Below are positions 47,622 to 59,710 of a DNA stretch of 64,000 nt, in pieces. The DNA comes from Stratiolaelaps scimitus. Lineage: Eukaryota; Arthropoda; Arachnida; Mesostigmata; Laelapidae. A program made the position numbers and the translations under genes. Numbering within the stretch: the stretch's first letter is position 1; each line of letters starts with the position of its first letter. The stretch lies in the NCBI GenBank assembly GCA_019614645.1, contig JABWDB010000002.1:23549501-23613500 (forward strand), given 5' to 3'. Below the pieces are notes generated by a model. That model saw nothing but the letters and a program-made list of their open reading frames with translations, was not told the DNA's origin and searched no databases.

Positions 47622-47855
47622 GTAGAGAATATGTATTATTGGCAAATGTTCCACATGGAAGAAGAGAAAATAGCCCAGACCGGCTTAGCAAGAGCTATCC
47701 ATGCACTGTATATGTCAAGCCGTCAACAATTTTTGCCTTCTTCCTCCATGGAAGACCCATTGCGCTCAAACAGCATTGCTTTTGCTTGTTGTGGCACAGT
47801 GGTCGAACGTGAAGAAGCACTCTCTCAACTTGCTCCAGGCACTTCCGCTTGCTAG
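47622..47855 (+). CDS. Possible 3'-terminal exon, 77 codons
   Basis: An acceptor-like stretch (AACTATTACAATTTAG) leads into a phase-0 frame that is open to a TAG at 47853-47855. Segments include ENMYYWQMFHMEEEKIAQTG, ARAIHALYMSSRQQF and a C-terminal EREEALSQLAPGTSAC. Composition is balanced and protein-like even though the DNA is AT-rich here. It lies just downstream of a SINE on the opposite strand. No family recognised; a chance frame is possible. Confidence 0.27.
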   Translation, partial: VENMYYWQMFHMEEEKIAQTGLARAIHALYMSSRQQFLPSSSMEDPLRSNSIAFACCGTVVEREEALSQLAPGTSAC

Positions 47856-48735
47856 GCGCTAGAGTGAATTTGTGGAATGTTCCATTGTTTAGTTTACTGG
47901 GAGGAAGTGTGCGTTGTGTTCTGTTTCACTGAAGGTTCGTTGCATTGCTCGTATGATTTGCTCAGAGGGCAACGCTGATACTAAATTGGCCCTCTAGTAG
48001 ACACCTGGGCCAGTTGCTGGAGTGCCGTTGAGTACGCGGTATATGGAATGATATGATACTAGGTATCCTGACGCCGGGACGCTTCCCAGATTCGGTTTCT
48101 CCTGCGCTACGTGGATGCAGGTCACTTGTTCACAAAGTTTGAGCTATGCAGATACAGTGAACTTAGTAGAGCTAATCTGGTCAATATCCAAGGAAAATGC
48201 GCAATAAAAAAAACATGCATTTGTTATAAGTATATGTGGTAATTAGCCACTTTGGACCTCATCATGAAATCAACAAACCTCTATCATTCGTCACAAGCAC
48301 TCAGATATGTACCTTCAGGCAATACCATTGCTGACTGTCCAAACCCACTTCCGTTCACATTATTCACTAGCTAATAGTTCGTTATAGTCTCTCGAAATTA
48401 ATTATGGCCTAATTATTGGTGGCTATCAATTTCGCCCTGTTCGAATCATGCACTATGCGTAGCAAATTTGTACACAGACTTCTCCTGACATTGGTCGATG
48501 CACCGTCGGATGAGCGGGCTCCCCATCTCAAACGTCGCACAGAAACATCTTTCCTGTCTTTTTCTCGGTACGAGATAATCCAATTTTCCTCAACCACCAG
48601 CCTCTGGCACCGAACAAGCAGCCGGCCAGCGATGCCTCTAGCGCGATGTGCGCTGGCTTCCTCGTCTACTTGTCCCCGGCATCTGGAAAGTGTCATTGTG
48701 TTCACGAACGCATAACTGAGGCCGCTGCCTCGTAG
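47856..48735. other. No gene recognised; frame open into next exon candidate
   Basis: No clear feature to 48.5 kb. From 48514 the frame of the next candidate exon is already open, apart from a single TAG at 48733-48735 that would be the acceptor AG. It contains pieces such as DNPIFLNHQPLAPNKQP, so a longer, mutated coding stretch is an alternative reading. Confidence 0.35.
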
Positions 48736-48969
48736 TTGGACAGCTACCGCTATCAGCCCTTCAACCTCTCGACTCGCTACTGTTCTCGTGGGGCCGGCCT
48801 GTACCGTTCCGATGCCAGCGTGTCCAACGTATTATTGCACATCCGTTTCGCCATTCTGCCAGTCGGGGCGGCACTACTGGAGGACTATTGTTTCCAGGCG
48901 CTTCCCATTGGCGAGAATAGCCAGAAGTGTAGCCAAGCGGAGAGGGCGAACCCTAGTAGAAGACATTGG
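48736..48969 (+). CDS. Candidate internal exon, 78 codons, phase 0-0 (unrecognised protein)
   Basis: The acceptor GCTGCCTCGTAG has a TAACTGA branch-point-like motif about 20 nt upstream. The donor is TGG|GTAAGT at 48970. Exactly 78 codons lie between, with protein-like codon use throughout. Segments: LDSYRYQPFNLSTRYCSRGA, SNVLLHIRFAILPVGAALLE, DYCFQALPIGENSQKCSQ. It holds three cysteines and a hydrophobic stretch long enough to be a buried strand or short membrane segment. The frame upstream is open across the TAG, so a disrupted coding region is the other possibility. No family recognised. Confidence 0.33.
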
Positions 48970-49939
48970 GTAAGTGAGGACACAGGACGCAGGCTAAACA
49001 GAGAGTGAGAGCGAGGGGTATTCTGTAAAGATTGGGGGATTTTTCATCGCAGCACTGCATCACAAAGAACTTTCTGGTGAATGAGGAAGCGATGGCTGTT
49101 AGATGAGGGCATTTTCATCGGCCTCTCGTTGTCGTTGTCGTCGACGTTGAACGAATAGAGAGACGGAGCTCAGATTCATCCGACTCTAATGGGAGAGGCT
49201 CCAGCGGCTTGATAGCCTTTTCTGCCCGAGCTTGGGGCCAAACCGCCTGGCCGAAAACCGAATTCGGTGGACATAGAGCCGAACACGAATTTGATACGAC
49301 CGTTGGCATAGTACTGTGAGGGCTGGCCAGACCGAGCCGGCATCGAAATAGCTCTTGTCTAAACGCTGTTCATGCCGTGATAGTCTTGTCATTATGATGG
49401 TGTTTCCTAAAAGCCCATGCCGGAAAGGCTGGTGTATAGTGTCTCGATGCAATTTGGGACAAGACCACTGTCGAATCAGTGAGTATGGAACACTGAATAT
49501 GCAAATAGATAGTGTCTACTATGAGAACTGATTATAGTGGAAACGTTGAACTGACAACAGCATCTTCTTTTACTAACGCTGACGGTTACGACACCAGCAA
49601 GCACACGATCATTATTGGCATGTGACTCTACGCGAACGAGAAGCGCTTCAGCCCACATACGAATGCCACAATGTGTCTCCAACTTGAAAGTGGAGTCATC
49701 ACGCCTTGGGTTTGCCACACATTGCGTTCGAAGTTATCGCCGCTACATAAAGCCGTCCGCCAATCCCACCCCAACACAAGTCGCGTTCCATATCGCCTCG
49801 CGTTCTATTTTGAGATCCAGGATTTCATGTTCGGACGGGAGGAACCCATCCGGTGGCGCCACAGTAGCGAGTGTCTGCCCATCGATTCTATCATACACAA
49901 GCTGCATCATACGGACACTGGCACCAAGGTACGACTCAC
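48970..49939. other. No gene recognised; GC-rich island
   Basis: Mixed sequence with a (GTC)n run near 49125. Overlapping frames at 49615-50028 and 49671-50216 (plus) are open on both strands and are not called. Confidence 0.35.
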
Positions 49940-49983
49940 CTCAGCTCGCCCACCGACAAATCGTCCGTCTTCCCGTCCTGTCA
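49940..49983 (-). CDS. Candidate 44-nt microexon
   Basis: On the minus strand a strong pyrimidine tract of about 30 nt (50017-49987) ends in TTCCAG. The donor is GAG|GTGAGT at 49940/49939. One frame is open through the exon: two bases, then TGREDGRFVGGRAE. Both splice signals are excellent, but the tract is the complement of a (GA)n run, which is common in this genome. If real it belongs to a minus-strand gene. Function unknown. Confidence 0.27.
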
Positions 49984-52900
49984 CTGGAAGAGAGACAGAG
50001 AGAAAGAGTAGGAGAGATGCAGAGGTAGAGAGAATGGAACAGCGACTAGCATTGGATTTGTACTCATCCCGTTACTGCCCTATTTTCGTAAGCTCCAACA
50101 GGCTGTGCGCTGAACGGCGAGGGGGGGGGAGGGCTGCGGCTAGAGGACGCCACTCAGACAACAGTGTATATATCGCACAACGCCGTATACGATGTTTGCA
50201 CTGGAGGAACCCATAAGGCGAACTGCGACGCGTCATCCGTCCATGAACGACTGAGGCGAGCATCGCGATAGAGCGAGAGAAGCTCGAAGCACGAGAGCTA
50301 TAGGCACGAAGGCTTGTACACGTATACATGTTGTACGTACCAACCAGCTATAATACTTCAATGTCTGGTGACGACTGAGGGTGTTGAGTTTGACGACTGA
50401 CGCTGCTGCTTCGATTTGTTCAGTATTGGCTCTGGCACAGCGGCAGCAGGGTATACTGCTTGAATCAGGGGATTCAAGCGGTTGTATTCACTTTATAAAT
50501 GTTATTGTTTAACACAAAACAACAGCCTGGCTTAACAAACGTCATAATATTTGTATTCACTATTTTTTACTTATACTGCTCATATGTATAGGCAGCGAAT
50601 TGGCCATCCAATGTCGCCGGCAAGGGAAAAAAACAACATGGATATGTATTACCGCGATTAGAATTTGTATGACACGGCACTGTGTATTTCTATCCCATGA
50701 CATAGTACCTGTACGTTAGTGATAAGCTACTCTCTTTGAAGTGATGGGGACTGACTACTAAGGGATGTCACAGACACAGAAAAATCTAAACGCAAAAGGT
50801 GGACTAGAGTGGAAAAATAAAAACCCTCGAGGGCTCGACCCGAAAATATTCACTTGTAACTATTTGTATATATATATGTATATATATGTGCGCGCTGAAA
50901 AAATAGACCTAGGTTAGAATTAACGATATGTTTAAGACAATAATAATAATAAATTCTAATCTCCAAAGAACCACATCGAAAACAGAGCTATATTACGAAA
51001 ACTGTTTTCGATGTCGATCCTTGGAAAATGTCATTCTTTCGAAATCTAGCTTACAGGTAACAATTTTGTTGGCGGGGATAATTTTTAGCTTAGTTCATAG
51101 ATACTCAGTGCTGCCACTCGTGTCCAAGAAAAGTTACGATGTAACCCTCGCCCCCTACACATTATATTGTAGCTTTGTAAATTATTCCTACAATTATATA
51201 CTACAAACTTTGATTTTGCCTAGTTCTGGCAAGAAAGGTAAAATGAGCACTTGATATTGGGATTGTACACATCTCACCGCCCCCTTACTGACGCAACGCT
51301 CTAAGCGATACCGAGAAGGGCCGTGGTGCTGTTAAACCTCGTCGGCAGTCCCAGAACGAGGACGGGGCGGTCACTGTTTTCTCATGCATTAGCATGCCAA
51401 CATCCCCTATTTTAAAAAAAAGGCTCACAGTACAGCTTCCGAATGCACAGCCACCATGCATTAGGCTTGTTTCAATTTGAGAAAAAAAGGCAAACGTCCA
51501 GTCTAGGGACCAATATACGCACATCTGCAAGCTCATTGTATGGAAAAACACTCGTTGTAGACGTGTCTGACGTGTTACATTTTGTTCTGATATAGAAAAT
51601 GAATGGGTTTTGCTTTCGTAGAATATTTAATACGCACACGGAAGAGTCCGTAAGCGACAAATTTGAATGTACCTATTCCGAAACAGATTGATATATAAAG
51701 TAATGACACACATGTGTCCTAACTCAACATGAGTGATTAAATATACAAAGTATGTGATCTAGTAATAGCGGGGTCGTAGCTTCGAGTTTGCTTTTCCTCC
51801 ATATATAAAATTTGTGTCAGGAAAGAATGGCTATTGTAATGTCGGCATTGAAACCAAATTACAACTCTCCGATTAAAACCAATAATTTATAGCTATTATA
51901 CCAATACAGAGAAGAAGCATCATCAATTTGCGTACCCCCTAAGAACAGTCTACCAGCTGAGCTGTATGATGCGCAGCTTTGGTTACAGTTTCGTTCCTCT
52001 GCAATTATAGGATAATTCCCCAATGCTCGGCTGCTATTCAACGACCCTTGTATTACAGAAGGGACATATCGTTCAGTACCATCGTTCGTGTGCTTACATG
52101 CCCAGAGGAAAAATATAGGTTCGACATTATCAACAGTGAGTCAAATTGTTTCCCAAGGGTAGCTCCACCACCATTAATTAAACACGAAGCGGTTTAAGCG
52201 CCCAACACGACAACATACGTGAACCCGTACTCACGTACAAAGCACCAATTAGAATTTCGTGCATTTTAGCATTTCATTTCGTTGTCGAACCCCATTCGAT
52301 CTTGTTGTTTACGTATTACCCCGATTCCATTTGTTTCATCAATATCGTCGGCCGCGAGAACGATTGTGGTCTGTTGTTTACTCATCGGTTTGCACACAGC
52401 TAATTCGCCGACACTGTATTGCACCTCCAATTAATTACCTTCGCTTACATTGGCACCTATCGAGATGCGTTACATCGATCGCCCTTTATGCTGGCCGCCG
52501 CTGCCGCTGTTTGCACGCCACGCAGAGCAAACCATTCGATTGTTTCCGATGCTGCGGCTGCTGCTCCTGCTGCGGACTTCGCCACCGTCCTCTACGAGGT
52601 ATCGCGAACGCGAAAAGACCACGCGTGCGCCGCTTCAGCGTGATGTTGCACATTAATGAGCGTCAGAGTCGAGACATCGTCCCCCAGGTGACCTCGGTTG
52701 CCATTTAGAGGTCATGACCACTGCGTCGATGCAGGCAAACTGCATTGGCACGGTGTCCGTGACGGGAAACAGCGGCCGATGCAACTAGTCGAAATACAGT
52801 TTTGTTGTGGTAATGCCGAGCCGACGCCTTTCCATCTACGAATGAAAACGGCGCGTGGCCGATTTAGTCCCCCACCACCACCTTCGATGTTGAAAATGTC

Positions 52901-54320
52901 CACCGAATGTGGACTAACAACAAGGTCAAGTGTCAACTGTCGAGCGTTGCCGTTCGTCACCCTTCGTCCGAGATAATCGACGCCCAATTTCAAAGTGCCG
53001 TATCCGAAGTCACGTGGATCAATGTCACGCTGCAGACGGGGCTGCGTGCAGACACGCACCACGGTCCGAACGAAACGACATCAAGGCAACATCGTTTTTA
53101 AGGGGGTGTCGGTATGCAAATGCATGTCAACACCGTGACCGCCCTCCCCCACTTGTGGAACTATTGACGATGTTCAACAGCATCATTCTTCCTGGTATCA
53201 CTTAGCGCATTACTTCAGTTTGGGGGGTGGTGAGATGTGTATAAGCCAAGCCACGAGCACCAGACATCCTCCTCCCGGTACGGACATGACGTGGTTAGCT
53301 GACGCTCAGCTACATCAAGGCAACATCTGAAAAGTAAAATATGAAGCAGTCTGCACGGTTGTGGTGGCGGTAGCGTCGCAAAACGCCAAAATGACATAGT
53401 GCCGCCTACAGGAAAGCAGACGAACGGGCGTATACTTTTGTCAGTGCGTCTGTATGACTCTCTCTCTCTCCCTGTCTCTGTCTCACTGACTGTGTTTGGT
53501 GTGTCCCCTGACCCTGAATATAGCTAGGCACGTATGGTTCGTTCATATGTTCAGTGTGGCCATGAGGTCAGCCTGGTGATGCTATGCTACTCTATCACTA
53601 GCATACCATAGACAGCTTCCTAGTCAGTAGGGGCCTCAGGCAGTTACCTGGAAATCTGAGCCGTACATGACTATTCCTCCATATGAAGCTCGGGTTGAGA
53701 CATTCCGCTATAGATAACTAAATATGCCTTTCTTACTGTTCCGTCACAATACGACTTATGGTGTAAGCTTTTTCAGTTAACATACGTACAGGAAGAAGAG
53801 GAGGTAGAGACTGGCAAAGAAAGAACAAAATTAAGACAGAGAGCGATTATAGTAAATATATTGTATATACTAACATGTACTGCATACACTGCAATGTTCA
53901 AAATATATGCTGCCTATGTGTATGCTGCCTCACGAAAAATTTGGGGACATGAATCTGAATCAATCAATTGATCGATCAACCGCCGTTTTGACCTCGAACA
54001 CCCAAATAACCCCCACCAACAGATATCATTCGAATATAACGCACCCAGCATGACGCAATCTTCCGAACGCAATACCTAAATCAGCCTCGAAGTAAATGCG
54101 AATCTTGTCAATAAATTGAATTTAATATAATAAATATTGTTATAACTAAAAGATAAAAAAAAATTATCATGGTCAAACTAAAAAATGTTCAAGTCTCCCG
54201 ACTTGCTAACCACCCCCGATTATTTCGATGAATCTTTCCGAATTTTTCCGCAACCTTTCCGGATTTTTCCCCGTTTGGGAAAAATCCAGGTTTTTTACAT
54301 CACCTCTGGCTCTACGCTGA
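49984..54320. other. No gene recognised; GC-rich island 52.3-53.2 kb
   Basis: 50.3-52.2 kb is AT-rich with a (TA)n stretch at about 50870-50890. The island at 52.3-53.2 kb has (CTG/GCT)n runs and several overlapping open frames. One (52868-53101) contains TWINVTLQTGLRADTHHGPN and looks somewhat protein-like, but has no start or splice support. 53.3-54.3 kb shows (CT)n near 53460 and otherwise nothing. Confidence 0.35.
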
Positions 54321-54521
54321 TCCCGTCGGGAGCTCGCTCCACCAGCCAAGCGAAAGAAGAAAATTATCAGGCGGCTCAGAAGAACGTTGTACAAGCCAGC
54401 GGGTCGAAAGGCCTCGATAAAGAGGAAAGCAACATCTGTTTCTCTGCTCAGGGTGCTCAAAGCAGTGTGTCCAGAGACTGCTGAATTTATAAGGAACTCA
54501 TACAAACCATTGGACCTTTAA
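54321..54521 (+). CDS. Possible coding fragment with basic stretch
   Basis: A frame of 66 codons without an ATG, bounded upstream by a TGA (54318-54320) and ending in TAA (54519-54521). It reads like a protein C-terminus: LAPPAKRKKKIIRRLRRTLY, then KASIKRKATSVSLLRVLKAV, then CPETAEFIRNSYKPLDL. The KRKKK...RRLRR cluster resembles a nuclear localisation signal. It could be a last exon or a fragment of a transposon protein. A competing frame (54185-54484) is also open. No family recognised. Confidence 0.18.
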   Translation, partial: SRRELAPPAKRKKKIIRRLRRTLYKPAGRKASIKRKATSVSLLRVLKAVCPETAEFIRNSYKPLDL

Positions 54522-57500
54522 TGGCAGCCCTGCTCAAAGTTAGTTTAGGAGCAAAAGGCGCCCCCTAAAAAAATCTGAATGGATTCAAAATTATCGAACA
54601 CTATCAACTCAGTTAATCCTAATAACATCATATATTGTCTGATATGGAATAATATTATGTTTCCCGTCTTGTAAAAAATTAAGTTGCAATTAATCTTAAT
54701 CCTATGTCACCCCAGCGCCTTCCTAGAGGAATGGGGGGGTATCGTTTCGTTTCGGTAGTAGTACGTTGGGCTTGACTGGAATATGTTGATTACACTAGCA
54801 AAGGTACTTCTGGTTTCAGCTGTTTGACACATGGTCGTGAACGAAAGAAGCGGCGGTGTCGTTGGGACCTTTGTACGGAGAATATGTATCCTAGCTTATT
54901 CAGTAATAAAAAACAGTCTAGGCGACAATGATCAGGTAGTTCATCTTGGTGTGAGACAAAAATTCATTCACTTTGAGGGGTATATTGTCAGTTTTTACTC
55001 CAGTAACTTTGCGCATAGGACTCTGCTTATTCTCGACGAGATTCCTCCTTCATGTGCCACTCTTCCTTGTCTTTCTTGCTAGGTGACTCCAACATAAACC
55101 TTCTCAGTGGGGTTCCCTGTGAAGATTGTTCAGCCTTTCTCTTCTTCGGAGACTACCGGTACGTGATTACGAAGGTGACTTTACCCCCGTCTTCAAAAAC
55201 CTCTATGGATCATATCGCTGTGACTAACTGTGGCCGCTTTCCTTGCGTCTCGTCTGCAGTCTGGGGTGCTCCGCTCTTTTCAGACCAATTGTTTTCATAA
55301 CTGGAATACCCCTCGTTAGTCGAGAAGACACCTTTCGACAGTCAACCTCAAAGTAGGCTTCATAAGAAAAAAAAGTGAAACACTTTGTCGAAGAGGCGAA
55401 GATATATGCTAACAAAATGCAAAGATTAAATGACGATGTACAATCACGTGTAGATAATCATGCCGTTCTGCCATTGGCTAACTCCACATACTCTGCAGAA
55501 GCTTTTGTCACAACGGTGAGACGTACGTATCATCATTAAAATATGACCACTATTATTTATTTCTCTCGGCTTGCGGAGATAAACGAAACAATAACACAAT
55601 GCGAGTCGTTAATATACTAATGAAACTCCGTCATAACCTTGATTTTCACAAGCTACGTCTTGTATGTGTGTGTGTATGTATGCGTGTTTATTTATAGCAC
55701 CAGAGACATAAGAGTCCTTGTCTCCCCTCATATTCTGCCATTAGATGTCCGCCGGAGCCAGCACAGCCCAACCTTGACCTCCGATAGCGATCTCAATAGG
55801 TTTAGTTTGACATGCAATTTTATCGCAGCGGCAGTAGCCGCAAAGGCATTTTGGTGTTTTGCTATTATACTACCATAATATACTGGAATACACAGACTAG
55901 TTTACGGTACGATGAGCCTCCCTACTCGCTACAGTGGCTGATTCAATTATGTCGAAGAGTTGGCCGTACAAGCCATACTTGTTCTCGGTCTACTAAAATT
56001 CGTTAAATCCGAATCCATTTTGTCCAATATTAGCTATCGCAAAGTAAGTACACGGTTTAGTATTAGTGCCAGGGCCGTCTGGCGCTGTATGTAACTCTGA
56101 GGATATATGTGCGTAGCGCGTGTTCACGTTGAGATCTTGTAGAATGCCAACTGGCAGACTCGCTTGCATACAAAATGTTGCCGTAAGTTGCAATACCAGC
56201 ATGGTTTTTCGCGGGAGGTTTTCAATCGGATCGAGTGGGACGAACAGATCCCTTAGACCGTCGTTCATCTGTTTATCCACTATTTCTTTCATTTATTCCC
56301 TCAATACTTTTTATTTTCTTGACAACGACCATGTGGTGACATTAGTGGATGTATATGTAATGTTGCAGTGACTCGTCATGAGATACATTGTTAGCAATAC
56401 CACATCCCCCGCAACGGCGCCATTTCGATCCGGCTTCCTATTGTTGATTGAGTACAGATGAATGCGAATGCTCATTCAACCTGGCAGGCAGACAAGCAGG
56501 TATAGTATCATGATATATACCTAGTATAACATACGTGAACAGTTGGAGGACTAAAATGTTAGGGGTACGTACCAGCGTGCCGTCATTAAAACGATACTTG
56601 ATATCCCTTCTACCGAGATCCCTTCTCTCGACATAGAGGCTGTTCTAGAATGCGGGCTGCACAAGCCCCGCTCAGAGGCATAGGTATCGAACGGCTGTCT
56701 CTTATTGAAATCAGCCCTTTGCGAGGGGTCCTGCTCACGTAGATGCCATGGACAATATTCGTGGCTCTGCTAGCGCTGCTCTTCGAGGGGTCATCTCTGG
56801 CGCCTCGAGCTCAACCGAACCTGCGATGACTGAGTTTAGCTCGATAATTGACACTTCAAGGTCACCAATCGATCAGTTCGCAGGCTCAGCGCTGGGCTAA
56901 TAATTCGAACAAAGCGGTGAATGTGGCTGGGGGGACAGGATGATAGTGAAGCTTGTGAGCCTCCGTCTGGAGACTGTCCGAACGAGAGGGTGCTTGAAGC
57001 GAGAAGCCGACGAGACCGGGACGGTTCAGCGTACGGTGCCAATCCCGGTGGGGTGGAGACCACGGACGTATATTGTAAATGATATAATATTTATCGCGCG
57101 TCAATTTTGGACATATTGCTCTCATCAAAACTCGGTGTTTCGCTCCACTGAGCTTCAGTCACTCGGCTTCTGTGGGTATCGGCGACCCGACGCGTATCGA
57201 TGGCCACTGCTTATTGCATTGCTAACGGAGATGTACATGTGTTCCGCGGTATGGCTCAAATATACATGTGCGACGATGTCTAGTAAGTCGAAGGGACTCG
57301 AGAAGCACATCGTGAAAGGGCTGTCTACGGCATCAAAAAAGAGCGGTCGGCCAGAAAAATTGCGCATGGAAAATAACCACTGCTGTTTGCTCTGCAGAAA
57401 GATAGGCGTAGTCTCAGCAACTATCACGGAGTGAGGGCGTGCGGAACCCAGTGATGAGATATTGAAAGTCATAATGACGGCGAGCTGACAGCACCGCCGC

Positions 57501-58236
57501 ATTCGACGTCGAAATCTTTGTAAATAGACGTAGAGGGTGTTGGTAGCGCAGGTCTTTCGCAAGAAATCCATTCGCTCAGAATTTATTGTCGAGTCTTTTT
57601 ATTTTGTCGAAGAAACTTGTCAGCACTTCTAAGATAGTCCATCACATGAGATTTCTATTAGGCATAAGATAAGGCGTTCACGCTGTGGCTGTTACATCTA
57701 CTAGCCCCTTATCCATAATGCGCAAACGCGTAAATCCATAGGTTGACATTGTAAGAGCGCATCTTTCTCTTGACGGAGAGAGAGCGCGAGAGAGAGAGAG
57801 TAATCGAGACACTGAATATTGATGTGGTCGTCATAATCCCCGATGAATAAGTACCGATAGTGGCGTAATAGGGCATACAACTAAGCGAAAAAGCCATTAT
57901 AACGTTTTCACATTATTTCAGTCATTGTTTTAAAATGAGCCAAGTCATTTAATTCCAATACTCAAGTAATTCCTAGCTGCTTAACAAACTAAATATTGTA
58001 AGTAAATATAATAGTCTCGTGTCTTTCGAGCACCTACCACGGGCTTCAATTATCGCCTCGTTTGAATTAGCCCCACAGAAGATAAGGCAGTCAACCACCA
58101 ACTGGGCCAGCGGATTTATTTCCCGCTGTTCACCCTTCAACGAACGAGAGGCAAGATTGTCCTAATGTTGTAATTAATCTTTGCAGAAAAGCTGCGTAGT
58201 CTTTCGTTTTTTTCTGCTGCCGTCCTCCTTCACCAG
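54522..58236. other. No gene recognised
   Basis: AT-rich with scattered short frames on both strands. There is a (GA)n run near 57775-57800. The frame at 56940-57434 (plus) starts with ATG and has 164 codons, but its antisense is also open (57571-57155) and its composition is unconvincing. Confidence 0.4.
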
Positions 58237-58389
58237 TATATCTCACCTCTGAATGGTGCCAACGACAGGAGTGCCGCTATGACCGACGACAGCCAGCTGC
58301 TACGGCCTCCGGCATCCGTACGAAATCCGCGTAGAAGGGGAAGGCCAAGGGAGACGGCCAGCATAACCAGTGATGGTGGCATTCTCTAT
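58237..58389 (+). CDS. Candidate exon encoding an AT-hook-like motif
   Basis: A very good acceptor (about 35 nt, mostly pyrimidine, ending CACCAG at 58236) opens a phase-0 frame of exactly 51 codons before a donor TAT|GTAAAT at 58390. The translation includes YISPLNGANDRSAAMTDDSQ, LLRPPASVRNPRRRGRPRE and TASITSDGG. The RRRGRPRE core matches the AT-hook consensus (basic residues around GRP), which binds the minor groove of AT-rich DNA in chromatin proteins and transcription factors. The frame continues past the donor to a TGA at 58576, mainly through a pyrimidine-rich stretch. The parent gene is unknown. Confidence 0.35.
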
Positions 58390-59710
58390 GTAAATGCCTT
58401 GCACTTTTTTCCTTTTTCCTCTTCTATTGCACGGGCCACATTTCCCACACAGCCGAATAGGGCCACGCACCTCTCTGACGAATGCAACTCAGATTTCTCA
58501 CGCCTAGTCCTAGGACTAAGGAGCCAGACTAAGGAGCCAGACTGTGGCCCTTTCCCGGGGGTTCCTGGGCGGACTTAGTAAAAGAACACTTCGTTTTTTT
58601 CTTTATTGTCCCGTCTACTCAACCGACAACGGCCTCTTACTTCATATTCGCCTCTTTCCATAGCGTCAGGTACTTGACGTCATGCTCACATTGGCGGAGG
58701 TGGTAACTTCTCGTTGCTTCTGCAATGACGCCCATCATGAAGGAAGGTGACGCTATGCGAGATGAGACTGCTGCTACTACCGCTGTTGCGCGACGATAGA
58801 GAGATAGAATTGCAGTTCCGACAAAAACAGAATCTGCCAAAATGATTACAACTGCGAAATAGCTGAAAGCTCTGTAATCGGCGAAGTCGCAGTCAAACGG
58901 TAACCAGCCGTACGGTGCGTCTAATACAAAACGACGAACATGACTAGAGACTGTCACAGCACTCTGCTATTAAAGTCATCACTCATTAACATCAATAGCT
59001 TGCTAAATTGTTAGCTGCTAATGAAGCTACGGCGAAGCATGTTCCACGTGGGCTGAAGCGCAAATGTCAGTGCGGCGAAGTATTTCAACATATAATGACG
59101 GTGCCATCGAAGGAAGCCAAGGTCACCACAAGGTCGTTGTCATGTGTATTATCTGGCCATTATGAGACGCGGCTTATGTTTTGCTAACCTTATAAACCTT
59201 TGCTAACCTTATGGACCTTTGCTCAGAGAGGTGCTTGAGCATAGACGATTTTGAAAAAAAATGTAGAATATTGATGCGTTGCTAAAGTTTGTCCGATACT
59301 GCTACGATAACGCACAAAACGAGTAAGCAGGTCACACATATTGTAAAACATATTTCATCCACATAAGTGCGGCCGGTTGTAACACTATTTGTTTACTTAA
59401 CCCACTTCCAAAATATGCTACCGATTAATACTTACGCGGAGAGTTGACCAGCGAAATATGGAAGCTGCACTGCATACTTTTATCAAGTGGATAGGACAGC
59501 TAAAATTACTAGGCACTTTTTCGTAGCATAGATACAAATACACTTGTTTAGACTTCTTCGGTGTGTTCGGAAAGCTACGCAACTCTATGGGCCACTAAAA
59601 GTTAAAGAAGCTAACCTCTTATGCAATTTTCAAATGCATGCTTAAAGATAACCGTGGATGCTAAACGAATGAAAGCACGATTTATATAGCTATCCCAGAG
59701 GTCATCAGAT
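58390..59710. other. No gene recognised; small tandem repeats
   Basis: It contains the palindrome TAGTCCTAGGACTA with a duplicated AAGGAGCCAGACT beside it (58504-58542), and two and a third copies of a 19-bp unit TTTGCTAACCTTATAAACC (59180-59223). The last few hundred bases may belong to the LINE relic that follows, but I see no recognisable motif. Confidence 0.4.

Noticed and set aside
49671..50216. 181-codon plus-strand frame
   Set aside because: Overlaps another long plus-strand frame and a better-supported minus-strand microexon; ends in low-complexity Arg/Gly sequence.
56940..57434. 164-codon plus-strand frame
   Set aside because: The antisense frame is equally open and no splice, promoter or domain evidence exists.
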